64,000 bases of DNA from Prevotellaceae bacterium UBA1075 (GCA_002316015.1 DCCS01000032.1:97628-161627), one strand, 5' to 3'; counted from the first letter of the stretch, positions 1-9,821 are shown. Notes: generated by a model not told the origin, from the letters alone. Made by a program: numbers and translations.

Positions 1-59
1 GATGCAGTGCGGTGCGTTGGCAGGGAGGAGTGGGGTGGACAGTCTCCCCCCCCTCGCTG

Positions 60-821
60 TCATTGGCGGTGGATGACGCTTCCGCTGGCCTGGTGGGTGG
101 CCAGCACGAGCACTTCGGCTATTTGCACGTGTTCGGGAGACTGGGCCGCATAGAGAATCACGTCGGCGATGTCGTCAGGCGTGAGCGGCTGTATGCCCTG
201 GTAGACTTTCTCGGCACGCTTGTCGTCACCATGGAACCGCACCCGCGAGAAGTTCGTCTCCACCAGTCCGGGCTTGATGTTTGTCACCCGCACCCTTGTG
301 TGCGCGACATCTATGCGCAGGCCGTCGCTCAACGTCTTCACCGCGCTCTTCGTGGCACAATAGACGTTGCCGCCGGCGTATGCTGCATCACCGGCCACAG
401 ACCCTATGTTGATGACGTGTCCATGGTCGCGGGCCACCATTCCCGGCACGACAAGGCGTGTCATGGTGAGCAGTCCGCGTATGTTGGTGTCTATCATCTC
501 GTCCCAGTCCTCGGGGCATCCCTCGTATTCGGGCTCCAGTCCCCGTGCCAGTCCTGCGTTGTTGACCAGCACGTCAATGTCTCCCCACTCCCTGGGCAGT
601 GTCTCTATGGCCTGGCGTGCCGCCTGCCTGTCGCGCACGTCAAAGGGAAGTGTGAGCACCTGTGCCCCCGTGCGCTCCAACTCTTTTTTCAGGGTTTCCA
701 GCAGGCCGCTTCTGCGCCCGTTGAGGACCAGTCTGTACCCGGCCTGGGCAAACTTGTGCGCGCAACTTTCACCGATGCCGCTTGTCGCGCCCGTTATCAG
801 GGCAATGGGATATTCTCTCAT
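60..821 (-). CDS. SDR family NAD(P)-dependent oxidoreductase
   Basis: Classical short-chain dehydrogenase of 253 residues. The N-terminal cofactor loop GATSGIGE lies at about residues 10-17, NNAG at about 87-90, and the catalytic Ser-Tyr-Lys set appears as GSV followed by YCATK at about 140-160. The sequence resembles the YdfG/serine 3-dehydrogenase subgroup, which acts on small 3-hydroxy acids. The substrate here cannot be read from sequence. It is the last gene of the minus-strand run gyrA-TPR-TPR-SDR and starts 86 bp after the TPR gene. The start ATG at 821 places the cofactor loop at the expected distance from the N terminus. Family assignment is firm; the substrate is not. Confidence 0.9.
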   Translation of the reverse strand: MREYPIALITGATSGIGESCAHKFAQAGYRLVLNGRRSGLLETLKKELERTGAQVLTLPFDVRDRQAARQAIETLPREWGDIDVLVNNAGLARGLEPEYEGCPEDWDEMIDTNIRGLLTMTRLVVPGMVARDHGHVINIGSVAGDAAYAGGNVYCATKSAVKTLSDGLRIDVAHTRVRVTNIKPGLVETNFSRVRFHGDDKRAEKVYQGIQPLTPDDIADVILYAAQSPEHVQIAEVLVLATHQASGSVIHRQ

Positions 822-907
822 AGGTCTTTTCTCTTATGGTCTTTGTGTGTCCGGATGCCGCCTGCCCTGTCATCCCTTGCCATGATGTGCGGCGGCTTTT
901 CCTTGTG

Positions 908-2194
908 TCATTTCTTTGCGGGCTCTGCCTGCCTCTTCGCGTCCTCGGACGCTTTCTCTTTCAGCAGCCTGTCTATCTCGTCAAACTCCTTACCCTTGTT
1001 CAGGAACAGGTAGATGCGGTACAATGGGGGAGCCCAGCGGTCTACTTTGTCTGGCTGTAACTCGCGCACCTTGCGCATGCAGGGCATGGCCGAAGCGAAG
1101 AGCTGGCGTATGGTCTGCCTGTCCTGGGCAAAGCGCGGATCCTTGATGTCGTTGCAGGCGGATTCTTGGCGGATGACGGCCATGTTGAGGTACGAGATGC
1201 CTTTGTTGTAGTACGCGTCGGCAAAGGTGGGGTCACGCAGAAGTGTGCTGTCGGCAAACTGAATACACGCCTCGTAGTCGTTGTCGAGCAGTTTCATCTT
1301 GCACTTGGTGTACCAGTATATGGCCTTGTTGGCCGAGACTACCCTGATGAGCGAGTCGGCCAGCGCGCATCCCTCACTCGTCAGCTTGTGCGAGGCGTAA
1401 TAATCGGCCAGGTTGACAAAGAAATAGTCATGTTCGGGATATTTGCGCACGCCGGCACGCAACTCGCGCACCCAGGCCGAGTCGTTCTTAAGCATCGCGT
1501 AAGTACGCACCTTGTACTCCTGTAGAATGGGCTTGTCACCCCGCGAGGCAGACTCGATGGCTTTGTCGATGTATTTCAGGGTGTGTGCGGGATGGCTGGT
1601 GAGGTAACCGCAGAGCGCAGCCTGGTAGGCCAGTTTGGGAAGCAGGGTGTCCTGCCTGTTGCTGGCATAGGTGTAGTAGTCATCCAAAAAATCATAGGCT
1701 GAAGCGTAGTTGCCCTTGTAGAGGAAGAACTTCCCGCCGTTCAGTATGTTGCGTATGTGCTTCTGACGCAGTTCCCTTGTCTTCTTGGCGTATTTCAGCC
1801 TTATCTTCTCCTGGGCGTTGGGGGTCGCGTCCACGCTGTCGCACAGGCGCAGTTGTTCGTACATGTTGAGCAGCGAGTTGAAGAAGAGTGCCGTGTCATA
1901 TTTCTGCTTGAGGTATGCCTTGCGGTTCTCCACGCTGTTGGTGGACTCGTACAACTTTGCCGTTGTGTAGTATATTTCCGCACGGTCCTTGTCCTTGAGG
2001 TCTGTGCGCTGCAACGCGTTCATCAGGTTGTTCCTGGCCCCGTCCTGACCCGATGCGTTCTTGATGGCTGTGGATGCTGCCTTGTAGAGAGTTGACATCT
2101 TCACCGGCTTTTGGGCTTTGTCCTTCTTGTTCGCTGCCGGGAGTGGTGCTGCAAGGCATGCGGAAAGCAATAAGATAACAAAAGAAATCTTCAT
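908..2194 (-). CDS. Exported TPR-repeat protein
   Basis: A 428-residue protein beginning with a typical signal peptide (hydrophobic core, cleavage around PLPAA-NK). The mature part is mostly helical with tetratricopeptide-like repeats. The clearest lies at about residues 295-345, where paired Ala/Tyr/Gly positions recur. The C terminus is Lys/Glu rich. No catalytic motif is visible, so it is likely a periplasmic or envelope scaffold protein. It lies 218 bp downstream of another exported TPR protein of similar length and layout, and both follow gyrA. The two may derive from an old duplication. The export and repeat calls are reasonably sure; the function is unknown. Confidence 0.8.
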   Translation of the reverse strand: MKISFVILLLSACLAAPLPAANKKDKAQKPVKMSTLYKAASTAIKNASGQDGARNNLMNALQRTDLKDKDRAEIYYTTAKLYESTNSVENRKAYLKQKYDTALFFNSLLNMYEQLRLCDSVDATPNAQEKIRLKYAKKTRELRQKHIRNILNGGKFFLYKGNYASAYDFLDDYYTYASNRQDTLLPKLAYQAALCGYLTSHPAHTLKYIDKAIESASRGDKPILQEYKVRTYAMLKNDSAWVRELRAGVRKYPEHDYFFVNLADYYASHKLTSEGCALADSLIRVVSANKAIYWYTKCKMKLLDNDYEACIQFADSTLLRDPTFADAYYNKGISYLNMAVIRQESACNDIKDPRFAQDRQTIRQLFASAMPCMRKVRELQPDKVDRWAPPLYRIYLFLNKGKEFDEIDRLLKEKASEDAKRQAEPAKK

Positions 2195-2345
2195 CTTGAA
2201 TAGATGTATGCTTTATGTGTATGTCCTTGGTCGGATGTGTTTTGTGTGGGATGCCCGTTTGTGTGAAATCCTGTCTTGCCGCATGTGCGTGTGCCTGCCG
2301 CAAGTGCCCTTCCCTCATCCATGTCTTTGCGGGGGATGCGAGCAC

Positions 2346-2401
2346 CATGTGCGGGGCGGTTTTCACCGGCCGTTGCCGTGACGGTGGCCGCCCCGCACAT
2401 G
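2346..2401 (-). terminator. Strong hairpin after the TPR gene
   Basis: A perfect 14-bp inverted repeat (CATGTGCGGGGCGG at 2346-2359 and its complement at 2388-2401) encloses a smaller GC-rich hairpin. It sits directly after the stop codon of the upstream minus-strand TPR gene (2413). The flank on the minus strand is not U-rich, so it may be a terminator or an mRNA 3'-end stabiliser. Confidence 0.55.
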
Positions 2402-2412
2402 ACACATGCCGC

Positions 2413-3732
2413 TTACAGCAACTTGTCCATCTGGGCGGCCTTGGCGGCCTGGCCTGTGAAGCTGTAGCACTGCTTCAACTCGTAGGCCCACTTCTGCGGC
2501 TCGTTGGGGGTCAGTTCGCGGGCTTTCTCAAAGTAGGGCGTGGCGGTGCGCAGGAGCGCCTTCACCTCCTCTACGGTGGCCTTTGCCTTTACCTGGTTCT
2601 TGATGTTGCTCACTGTGGCGTTCTTGGCCAGAGCCTGGCGGAACTTGCACAGGCCAGCCTGGTACCATGCGTCGTAGTAGTCGGGCTTCAGTTCGGTGCA
2701 CTTCACATAGCACGGAAATGCCTCGTCATACTTTTCCTGGGCAAAATAGGCATATCCCTTGCCATAGTTGGCTATCATCACGGCGGGGTCAATGGCCAGT
2801 ATCTCGTCGGCATACACAATCATCTTGTCCAGCCCCTGCTTCTGGTAGTAGGACAGCAGAATCTGTATGAGGTCACTGTTCTTCTGGGGATCCTTTATTG
2901 TGATGTCATGCACGGCCTTGGCCCATGCCACGGTGTCCTTGCGCTCCAGATAACTTGCCACCTTGGCCTGGCGTGTACCCTCGGCTCCCTCCTCGAACTG
3001 CAAGGCCTGGTCGTAGTACTTGTCCATCACATCGTAGAGTTTGGCGTTGTGAGCCATGTGGAACGCATAGTAGGCAATCTGCGCGTTGGAGATGCGCAAC
3101 TTGCATATGTCGGCAACCTCGGGGTAGGTCTCCTTGTAGTGGATGGCACGGTCGTAGGCCTCGAGAGCATTCTGGTAGCGCCCGCATGCGGCCTCGAACT
3201 GTGCCGCATAGATATAGTAGTCACCGCATGCGGCCAATTGCACCCTCTTGGTCTTGAGCTGTGCCTCGTTGCCAGTCTCGCCCGTGGTCACCTTGGTGTA
3301 CTTGAGCTCGTTGTGCAGTCCATCGGTCAGGTATTTCAAGTTGCTGTAGAAATACACCGTGTCAAAGGGTGCCTTGTCCGATGCTGCCTGCAGCATGATG
3401 TTCAGCGGGTGCATGGCCAGGTTGGCACTCAAGGCGTAGGTCTCGCCCAGCCTCTTCTCCTCCAGCATGCCGCTCTTGATGGCTTTCTGCAGGATTTCCT
3501 GCCCCTTCTTGCACTCCGCGAGGATGGTCTCGTTGGTAGCCTTCTTCTCTTGTATCTGCAAGTTCAAGGCTTCCCACACGCCCTGTGCTTCCTTTACTTG
3601 CTCTTTGGCTTCCTTCTTGGCTGCTTTCAAGGCAGCGGCCTCGGCCTTGGCCCTGGCCTTCTCCTCGGGAGTCTGTGCCGATACGCTGCTAACTGCCAGC
3701 ATAAGGGCAAGTGCTAAAAACACCTTTTTCAT
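2413..3732 (-). CDS. Exported TPR-repeat protein
   Basis: A 439-residue protein with a signal peptide (MKKVFLALALMLAVSSVSAQ), then an Ala/Lys/Glu-rich coiled segment at about 21-70, then helical repeats. TPR-like units are visible at about residues 180-215 (sampled, alternating Ala/Tyr/Gly pattern) and 318-360. No enzyme motif is seen. It is the first gene after gyrA on the minus strand, 237 bp downstream, and is followed by a second exported TPR protein. It probably acts in the periplasm as a protein-protein interaction scaffold. The specific role is unknown. Confidence 0.8.
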   Translation of the reverse strand: MKKVFLALALMLAVSSVSAQTPEEKARAKAEAAALKAAKKEAKEQVKEAQGVWEALNLQIQEKKATNETILAECKKGQEILQKAIKSGMLEEKRLGETYALSANLAMHPLNIMLQAASDKAPFDTVYFYSNLKYLTDGLHNELKYTKVTTGETGNEAQLKTKRVQLAACGDYYIYAAQFEAACGRYQNALEAYDRAIHYKETYPEVADICKLRISNAQIAYYAFHMAHNAKLYDVMDKYYDQALQFEEGAEGTRQAKVASYLERKDTVAWAKAVHDITIKDPQKNSDLIQILLSYYQKQGLDKMIVYADEILAIDPAVMIANYGKGYAYFAQEKYDEAFPCYVKCTELKPDYYDAWYQAGLCKFRQALAKNATVSNIKNQVKAKATVEEVKALLRTATPYFEKARELTPNEPQKWAYELKQCYSFTGQAAKAAQMDKLL

Positions 3733-3969
3733 AATTGTCAGAATTACGTTGATAAGATAATTAAGTAGTAGTTCAATTTGTGTGCCGCGACCTTTCCAGG
3801 CTCGTGCACGTTTCTTGCACCCACATCATCCGAAGCCCTCCTTGCGTGACTGGGCCGTCTTTTTCCAGCCGCGCTGCCCGCCACACACCTCTTCAGGAAC
3901 GTGGACAGCGCTTGCACTGCTGGACGGGGTTGAGATGACGAGTGCCTTTGGACACCTGTCATTTGATTC

Positions 3970-6486
3970 TCAGTCGTTCTCTTCTGAGTCTGGTGACTTG
4001 GGCTCGGCGGGTTCTCCGCTCTGCTCGTCCTCGTCCTCGGTGCGCGGAACCACGCTCAGATGGCTGATGACATCATTGCGCTTCTTCAGTTCTATCAACT
4101 TGGTACCCTGCGCCACGCGGCCTTTGGTCATCTTCACCGAGTCGGCATGCAGGCGTATGGTGGTGCCGCTCTTGTTGATAATCATGAGGTCATCCTCGTC
4201 GGACACCACCTCGGTGGCGACCACATAGCCGGTCTTTTCCGTGATGGCCATGGTCTTCACGCCCTTGCAGTGGCGCCCCGTCTTGCGGTACTCGTCCACT
4301 CCCGTGCGCTTGCCGTAACCATTCTCGCTGAGCACCATGATACTCTCGTTGTCGGCGTCGTTGACCACGCACATGCCCACGACACGGTCGCGGGGGTCAT
4401 CGTCCAGGATGATGCTCTGAACGCCCGTGCTCACACGCCCCATCTCACGCACGAGTTTCTCGGAGAACCTGACGACACGCCCACCGGCGTTTGCCACGAT
4501 AATCTCGTTGTTCCCGTTGGTCAACTCCACGCCTATCACCTGGTCGTCCTCGCGGATGTTGATGGCGTTTACACCATTGGCACGCACGCGGCTGTACTCT
4601 GTGAGGCGGGTCTTCTTGATGATGCCGTTCTTGGTGCAGAATACCACATAGTGCGTCTGACAGAACTCCGGGTCCTGCAACTTGCGTATGCACAGGCATG
4701 CGCTGATGCTGTCGCCCGGTTGTATTGTGAGCATGTTCTGGATGGCGCGCCCCTTGTTCTGCTTGTTGCCCTCGGGTATGTCATACACCTTGAGCCAGTG
4801 GCATCGGCCTCGGTCGGTAAAGAACATCATCGTGTTGTGCATCGTGGCCGGGTAAATCTTCTCGATGAAGTCGTTGTCCCTCGTGCTGCTTGCCTTCACA
4901 CCAATGCCTCCACGGGCCTGGGCGCGGAACTCTGCCAGTGGGGTTCGTTTGATGTAGCCCATGTGGCTGATGGTCACCACCACTTCATCATCGGCATAGA
5001 AATCCTCGGCATTGAATTCATCGGCATTGGGCAGGATTTCTGTACGTCTCGCGTCGTTGAACTGGCTCTTCACCTCCAGAAGTTCGTCCTTGATGACCTT
5101 GCGGCACAGGGTGTCGTCGGTAAGAATCTGATTGTAGTATTTGATTTTCCCCATCAGGTCGTCATACTCGGCGTGCAGTTTGTCCTGCTGGAGTCCAGTG
5201 AGTTGCGCCAGACGCATGTCCACGATGGCCTTGCTTTGCAACTCGTCCAGCCCGAAGCGTTCCTCCAGCGCGCGCTGTGCCAACGCTGGAGTCGAACTTT
5301 GCTTGATGAGGTGTACTACTTCATCGATGTTGTCACTGGCGATGATGAGCCCGCTCAGAATGTGCACGCGCTCCTCGGCCTTGCGCAAGTCGTACTTGGT
5401 GCGGCGGATAACCACATCATGGCGGTGCTCCACAAAGTTGCTGATGAAGTCGCGCAGTGTGAGCAGTTGCGGACGCCCCTTGACCAGCGCGATGCTGTTC
5501 ACGCTGAAGCTGGTCTGCAAGGGCGTCATCTTGAATAGTTTGTTGAGCACCACACGGCTGTTGGCATCGCGCTTTACGTCAATGACGATACGCATGCCGT
5601 CGCGGTCGCTCTCGTCATTGGCATTGTGGATGCCCTCAATCTTCTTTTCCTGCACCAGTTGTGCTATATACTCGATGAGCTGTTGCTTGTTGACGCCATA
5701 GGGTATCTCTGTCACCACGATCTTGTCATGCGTCTCGCCCGACTCTATGTCGGCCTTGGCGCGCATGATGATGCGCCCGCGGCCTGTCTCGTATGCGTCC
5801 TTGATTCCCTGCAACCCCATGATGTAGCCTCCCGTGGGGAAGTCGGGGCCCTTGACGTGTCGCATGAGTCCATCGGCATCCATGTCGGGATGGTCCACGA
5901 AGGCCACACAGGCGTCGATGACCTCTCCCAGGTTGTGCGTGGGTATGTTGGTGGCCATACCCACGGCAATGCCCGTGGCTCCGTTGAGCAGCAGATTGGG
6001 CAACTTGGTGGGCATCACAGTGGGCTCAAGCAGCGTGTCGTCGAAGTTCGTGGTCATATCCACGGTCTCCTTTTCCAGGTCGTCCATCATGGCCTCGCCC
6101 ATCAGGCTCAGTCTGGCCTCGGTGTAACGCATGGCTGCGGGGCTGTCTCCATCGACACTGCCAAAATTTCCCTGGCCATCGACCAGCGTGTAGCGCATGG
6201 CCCACTCCTGGGCCATGCGTACAAGGGCGAAATATACCGAACTGTCACCATGGGGGTGGAACTTGCCGAGCACTTCACCCACGATACGCGCGCACTTCTT
6301 GTATGGCCTGCTGTGAAGGTTTCCCATCTCCTTCATGCCGAAGAGGATGCGCCTGTGCACAGGCTTGAATCCGTCTCTCACATCGGGCAGTGCGCGAGCC
6401 ACAATCACACTCATAGAGTAGTTGATGTAACTTTGGCGCATTTCATGCTCGATGTCAACCTTGATAATTCTTTCCTGGTCTTCCAT
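3970..6486 (-). CDS. gyrA: DNA gyrase subunit A
   Basis: Type IIA topoisomerase A subunit of 838 residues. It forms the A2B2 gyrase that introduces negative supercoils. The breakage-reunion domain has the catalytic tyrosine in RYTEA at residue 121. The C-terminal beta-pinwheel contains several GR(V/C)-type blade motifs and ends in an acidic tail. The ATG at 6486 (MEDQERIIKV) was preferred over one 42 bp upstream because it matches the family N terminus and sits 53 nt after a promoter-predicted start site. The quinolone region reads HPHGDSSVYF, with Ser82 at the E. coli Ser83 position and Phe86 at the E. coli Asp87 position. Confidence 0.97.
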   Translation of the reverse strand: MEDQERIIKVDIEHEMRQSYINYSMSVIVARALPDVRDGFKPVHRRILFGMKEMGNLHSRPYKKCARIVGEVLGKFHPHGDSSVYFALVRMAQEWAMRYTLVDGQGNFGSVDGDSPAAMRYTEARLSLMGEAMMDDLEKETVDMTTNFDDTLLEPTVMPTKLPNLLLNGATGIAVGMATNIPTHNLGEVIDACVAFVDHPDMDADGLMRHVKGPDFPTGGYIMGLQGIKDAYETGRGRIIMRAKADIESGETHDKIVVTEIPYGVNKQQLIEYIAQLVQEKKIEGIHNANDESDRDGMRIVIDVKRDANSRVVLNKLFKMTPLQTSFSVNSIALVKGRPQLLTLRDFISNFVEHRHDVVIRRTKYDLRKAEERVHILSGLIIASDNIDEVVHLIKQSSTPALAQRALEERFGLDELQSKAIVDMRLAQLTGLQQDKLHAEYDDLMGKIKYYNQILTDDTLCRKVIKDELLEVKSQFNDARRTEILPNADEFNAEDFYADDEVVVTISHMGYIKRTPLAEFRAQARGGIGVKASSTRDNDFIEKIYPATMHNTMMFFTDRGRCHWLKVYDIPEGNKQNKGRAIQNMLTIQPGDSISACLCIRKLQDPEFCQTHYVVFCTKNGIIKKTRLTEYSRVRANGVNAINIREDDQVIGVELTNGNNEIIVANAGGRVVRFSEKLVREMGRVSTGVQSIILDDDPRDRVVGMCVVNDADNESIMVLSENGYGKRTGVDEYRKTGRHCKGVKTMAITEKTGYVVATEVVSDEDDLMIINKSGTTIRLHADSVKMTKGRVAQGTKLIELKKRNDVISHLSVVPRTEDEDEQSGEPAEPKSPDSEEND

Positions 6487-6545
6487 TATGTTTTGATAGT
6501 GTCTGTTCTCTTGTGTGGTGCCGCGCACGAGCGCAAATCAAGATA

Positions 6546-6577
6546 CAAAGGTACTCAATGTTCGCTATATGCCCAAA
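6546..6577 (-). promoter_or_regulatory. gyrA promoter (Bacteroidetes type)
   Basis: On the minus strand there is a perfect -7 box TACCTTTG (plus-strand 6546-6553) and a -33 TTTG (6574-6577), 20 bp apart. This matches the Bacteroidetes housekeeping promoter consensus. Transcription would begin near 6539, about 53 nt before the gyrA ATG. Confidence 0.75.
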
Positions 6578-7031
6578 TCTTTCATAGTTTTTATTTTATG
6601 TGCGCAGGCATGCTCGTGTGCGTGAGCCTGGGTGCGAAGACTCCATATTTTGCCATTTGCAGGCACGCAGGACGCTTGGCGTGTGTGTTTTCGACATGTT
6701 GCCGAGTGGCATCTTCTCCTGGGCACAGGACTCCCGGGGAGGCCGCACGGTCGTGCTTCCTGGCAATGGTGTTGGTCTTACAATTGTCAATTACATTCTC
6801 ATTACGGGATTAGCCTGTTCGCCCAGCCTTGCCATTGGTGGGATGGAGGTATAAGCGGTAGTCGTGTGCTCCCCGCAAAAATAATATAAACTTCATGCAT
6901 ATTTTTGCAAATAGAGTGTATATATTGTGCTTTTTTATTAAATTTGCATTGCATAAAAGCCTCTCCTGCCCTTTTGGCGCGAAACCATGATGGCGTAAGA
7001 GGCATGGCAAAAACAGCAATACAAAAGCAAA
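6578..7031. other. Divergent intergenic region gyrA / hexuronate operon
   Basis: A 454-bp stretch between the gyrA promoter and the exuT-like gene. No open frame here has codon use or similarity that supports a gene. The right-hand third (about 6890-6960) is A+T-rich and holds the candidate promoter for the hexuronate operon. The left part shows no structure that I recognise. Confidence 0.6.
6939..6946 (+). promoter_or_regulatory. Candidate promoter of the hexuronate operon
   Basis: TAAATTTG is an exact -7 box (TAnnTTTG) in an A+T-rich stretch about 85 bp before the exuT-like start codon. No good TTTG lies at the usual -33 distance. A regulated or activator-dependent promoter would fit, but that is inference. 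Confidence 0.4.
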
Positions 7032-8507
7032 ATGAATACAAACAACGCCACAACACAGAAGATGACCAATTACAGGTGGGTCATCTGTGCCATGCTTTTC
7101 ATGGCAACCACCATCAATTACATGGACCGGCAGGTGCTTTCGCTCACCTGGAAGGACTTCATCGCCCCGGAGTTTCATTGGACAGACCGCAACTATGGTG
7201 ATGTGGCGGCCATCTTCTCGCTGGTCTATGCTGTGGCCAACCTGTTGAGCGGCCGCTTCATGGACTGGGTTGGCACACGCAAGGGCTATCTGTGGGCCAT
7301 AGGAATATGGTCGCTGGGAGCCTGCCTGCACGCCGCGTGCGGACTGGCCACGATAGGCTGGCTTGACCTGGGCGGACGCGAGGACTTGTTCAACGCCACA
7401 GGCGCGATGGCCGTGAGCATTGCCAGCGTGAGCGCATGGTTCTTCATTGTGGCACGCATCGTGCTGGCCGTGGGCGAGAGCGGCAACTTTCCCGCCGCCA
7501 TCAAGGTGACGGCAGAGTACTTCCCGCCCAAGGACCGTGCCTTCAGCACCAGCATATTCAACAGTGGCTCCACAGTGGGTGCGCTTATCGCGCCTATCAG
7601 CATACCCCTGCTGGCACATTGGTTCAAGGAAATGGGAATAGGCGGTGGATGGGAGATGGCGTTCATCATCATCGGCGCGTTGGGTTTCGTCTGGCTGGGA
7701 CTATGGCTTTGGATTTACCAGAGGCCGGAGGATTGCACCCATGTGAACAAGGCAGAACTGGCGTATATAAGGCAGGATGTGGAAAGCAAGACAGAAGAAG
7801 GGGAGACGCAAAGGAACGCCATAACAGGCGATGGACAGGGAATACCTCTGGGGCGGTTCCTGCGCTTGCCCCAGGCATGGGCTATATTCCTGGCAAAAAT
7901 GGTGACTGATGGAGTGTGGTGGTTCTTTCTGTTTTGGACACCTGCCTACATTAGCGATGTATATCACTTGAAGTCGGACAACCCCACGGCCATGATGCTC
8001 ATCTTTGTGCTGTATGCCATCACCATGCTGTCTCTCTATGGTGGAAAGTTGCCCACCATCATCATGCAACGCACGAGACTTAATGCCTATGAGGCCCGGC
8101 TGAAGGCCATGTTCGTCTTCACACTCCCGCCACTGCTTACTCTCTTCGCACAGCCCTTGGGTACGGTGAGTTACTGGTTTCCTGTGATACTGATTGGCTT
8201 GGCAGGAGCATCGCACCAGGCGTGGTCGGCCAACTTGTTCTCTGTGGCGAGTGACCTGTTTCCCCGTAAAGCTGTAGGTACCATGACGGGCATCAACGGT
8301 ATGGCAGGTGGTATCAGTTCGTATGCCATCAACAAGATCAGCGGACATCTCTTTGACTATGCGGGCGAGACGGACATGTACTTCCTGGGCTTCCACGGAA
8401 AGCCTGCCGGCTACTTCATCATCTTCATCTATTGCGCGCTTGCCTATCTGGCGGGATGGTGCATACTGAAGGTTTTGGTACCAAAATACAAACCCGTAAG
8501 GAGTTGA
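7032..8507 (+). CDS. exuT: MFS hexuronate transporter (ExuT-like)
   Basis: A 491-residue major facilitator protein of the anion:cation symporter family, predicted to carry glucuronate/galacturonate into the cytoplasm. Visible features are the TM1 signature ATTINYMDRQVLS (about residues 26-38), the loop 2-3 motif near GRFMDWVGTRKGY (about 75-87), and roughly twelve hydrophobic segments. Genes for mannonate dehydratase, a mannonate oxidoreductase and uronate isomerase follow on the same strand, which supports the substrate. It is somewhat longer than E. coli ExuT because of insertions after TM3, near the sequence WLDLGGREDLFNAT. The family is sure; the exact uronate preference is inferred from context. 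Confidence 0.88.
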   Translation: MNTNNATTQKMTNYRWVICAMLFMATTINYMDRQVLSLTWKDFIAPEFHWTDRNYGDVAAIFSLVYAVANLLSGRFMDWVGTRKGYLWAIGIWSLGACLHAACGLATIGWLDLGGREDLFNATGAMAVSIASVSAWFFIVARIVLAVGESGNFPAAIKVTAEYFPPKDRAFSTSIFNSGSTVGALIAPISIPLLAHWFKEMGIGGGWEMAFIIIGALGFVWLGLWLWIYQRPEDCTHVNKAELAYIRQDVESKTEEGETQRNAITGDGQGIPLGRFLRLPQAWAIFLAKMVTDGVWWFFLFWTPAYISDVYHLKSDNPTAMMLIFVLYAITMLSLYGGKLPTIIMQRTRLNAYEARLKAMFVFTLPPLLTLFAQPLGTVSYWFPVILIGLAGASHQAWSANLFSVASDLFPRKAVGTMTGINGMAGGISSYAINKISGHLFDYAGETDMYFLGFHGKPAGYFIIFIYCALAYLAGWCILKVLVPKYKPVRS

Positions 8508-8636
8508 AAGGAACAGAACGCTGGACAGAAAAGCAGACAGGCATGAATGTGAATCTGCAGAGTTTCCTGGAGCGCAAGCCTTGCAAACCAGCACAGTGGC
8601 ACAACAGAATTATTATCCCCAAACAAAAAGAAACAG

Positions 8637-9821
8637 ATGCTTGAAAAGACATGGCGGTGGTTTGGCCGCCAAGACAAGATTACGCTGGACATGCTTCGGC
8701 AGATAGGCGTAGAGGGTATCGTGACAGCCCTCCACCAGATTCCCAACGGAGAGGTGTGGAGCAGGGAGAATATACGCTCCATGCGCGAGTATATTGAGCA
8801 GCACGGGTTGAGATGGAGCGTTGTGGAAAGCCTGCCTGTGTGCGAAAGCATTAAGTACGGGGGGAAAGACCGAGACGAACTGATTGATAAGTACATCGTG
8901 AGTCTTGAGAACCTGGGGAAAGAAGGCATACACACCATCTGCTACAACTTCATGCCCGTGCTCGACTGGGCGCGCACCGACCTGGCGCATCCCAATGGCG
9001 ACGGTACCTCGAGCCTCTACTTCAGCCATGCCGAGTTTGCGTATTTCGACTGCAGGATACTCAAGCGCAAAGGGGCTGAGACTGACTACACGGACGAGAC
9101 GCTCGCCCAAGTGGAACGTATGAGCCACCAGTTCACCACACAGGACGAGCATCGCCTGGTGGAGAATATTATCGTGAAGACCCAGGGATTTGTCAACGGC
9201 AACATCACCGAGCATGACAAACGTCCGGTGGAGATCTTCCGCTCGCTCCTCTCGCTCTATGACGGTATCGGGAAGGAGCAACTTCGCGAGAACATGAAAT
9301 ATTTTCTGGAAGCCATCATGCCGGTGTGCGACCAGTGGGGCATGAACATGTGCGTACATCCCGACGATCCGCCCCTACAGATACTTGGGCTTCCCAGGAT
9401 AGTGTCATGTGACCAGGACATAGAATGGTTTCTCGATGCCGTCCCCAACACGCACAACGGGCTCACCTTCTGTGCCGGATCACTCAGCGCGGGCGCACAA
9501 AACGATGTTCCTGCTTTGGCCAGGAAATATGCGAGGCGAACCCATTTCGTGCACTTGCGCAGCACCAATGTGCTTCCAGGAGGGGATTTCAAGGAGGCAA
9601 GCCACTTGGGCGGGCGCGCGCACATCATCGAACTGGTGCGTATCTTCCAGCGTGCCAACCCCGGACTGCCCATGCGCGTTGACCACGCCCGTTTGATGCT
9701 CGGTGATGAGAAGATGGGCTACAATGCTGGCTACAGTTTCCACGGGCGCATGCTTGCCCTGGGACAGGTAGAGGGCGTGATGGCCACCGTGGATGACGAA
9801 CTGGGTGTCCACAGGAAATGA
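8637..9821 (+). CDS. uxuA: Mannonate dehydratase
   Basis: UxuA family, 394 residues, the usual length. It dehydrates D-mannonate to 2-keto-3-deoxygluconate in the Ashwell pathway. Family landmarks are the N-terminal FGRQDKITLDMLRQIG, the YNFMPVLDWARTDL segment (about 102-115), the metal-site regions CVHPDDPP (about 239-246) and HLRST (about 304-308), and VDHARLM near the C terminus. It lies between the ExuT-like transporter and the SDR reductase, with 129 bp to the transporter and 62 bp to the next gene. Regulation would be shared with the operon. Confidence 0.95.
   Translation: MLEKTWRWFGRQDKITLDMLRQIGVEGIVTALHQIPNGEVWSRENIRSMREYIEQHGLRWSVVESLPVCESIKYGGKDRDELIDKYIVSLENLGKEGIHTICYNFMPVLDWARTDLAHPNGDGTSSLYFSHAEFAYFDCRILKRKGAETDYTDETLAQVERMSHQFTTQDEHRLVENIIVKTQGFVNGNITEHDKRPVEIFRSLLSLYDGIGKEQLRENMKYFLEAIMPVCDQWGMNMCVHPDDPPLQILGLPRIVSCDQDIEWFLDAVPNTHNGLTFCAGSLSAGAQNDVPALARKYARRTHFVHLRSTNVLPGGDFKEASHLGGRAHIIELVRIFQRANPGLPMRVDHARLMLGDEKMGYNAGYSFHGRMLALGQVEGVMATVDDELGVHRK

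Noticed and set aside
12..6813. Long open frames antisense to the SDR, TPR and gyrA genes
   Set aside because: They are shadows of GC-rich genes on the other strand, lack family motifs and show unnatural His/Val/Leu-rich composition.
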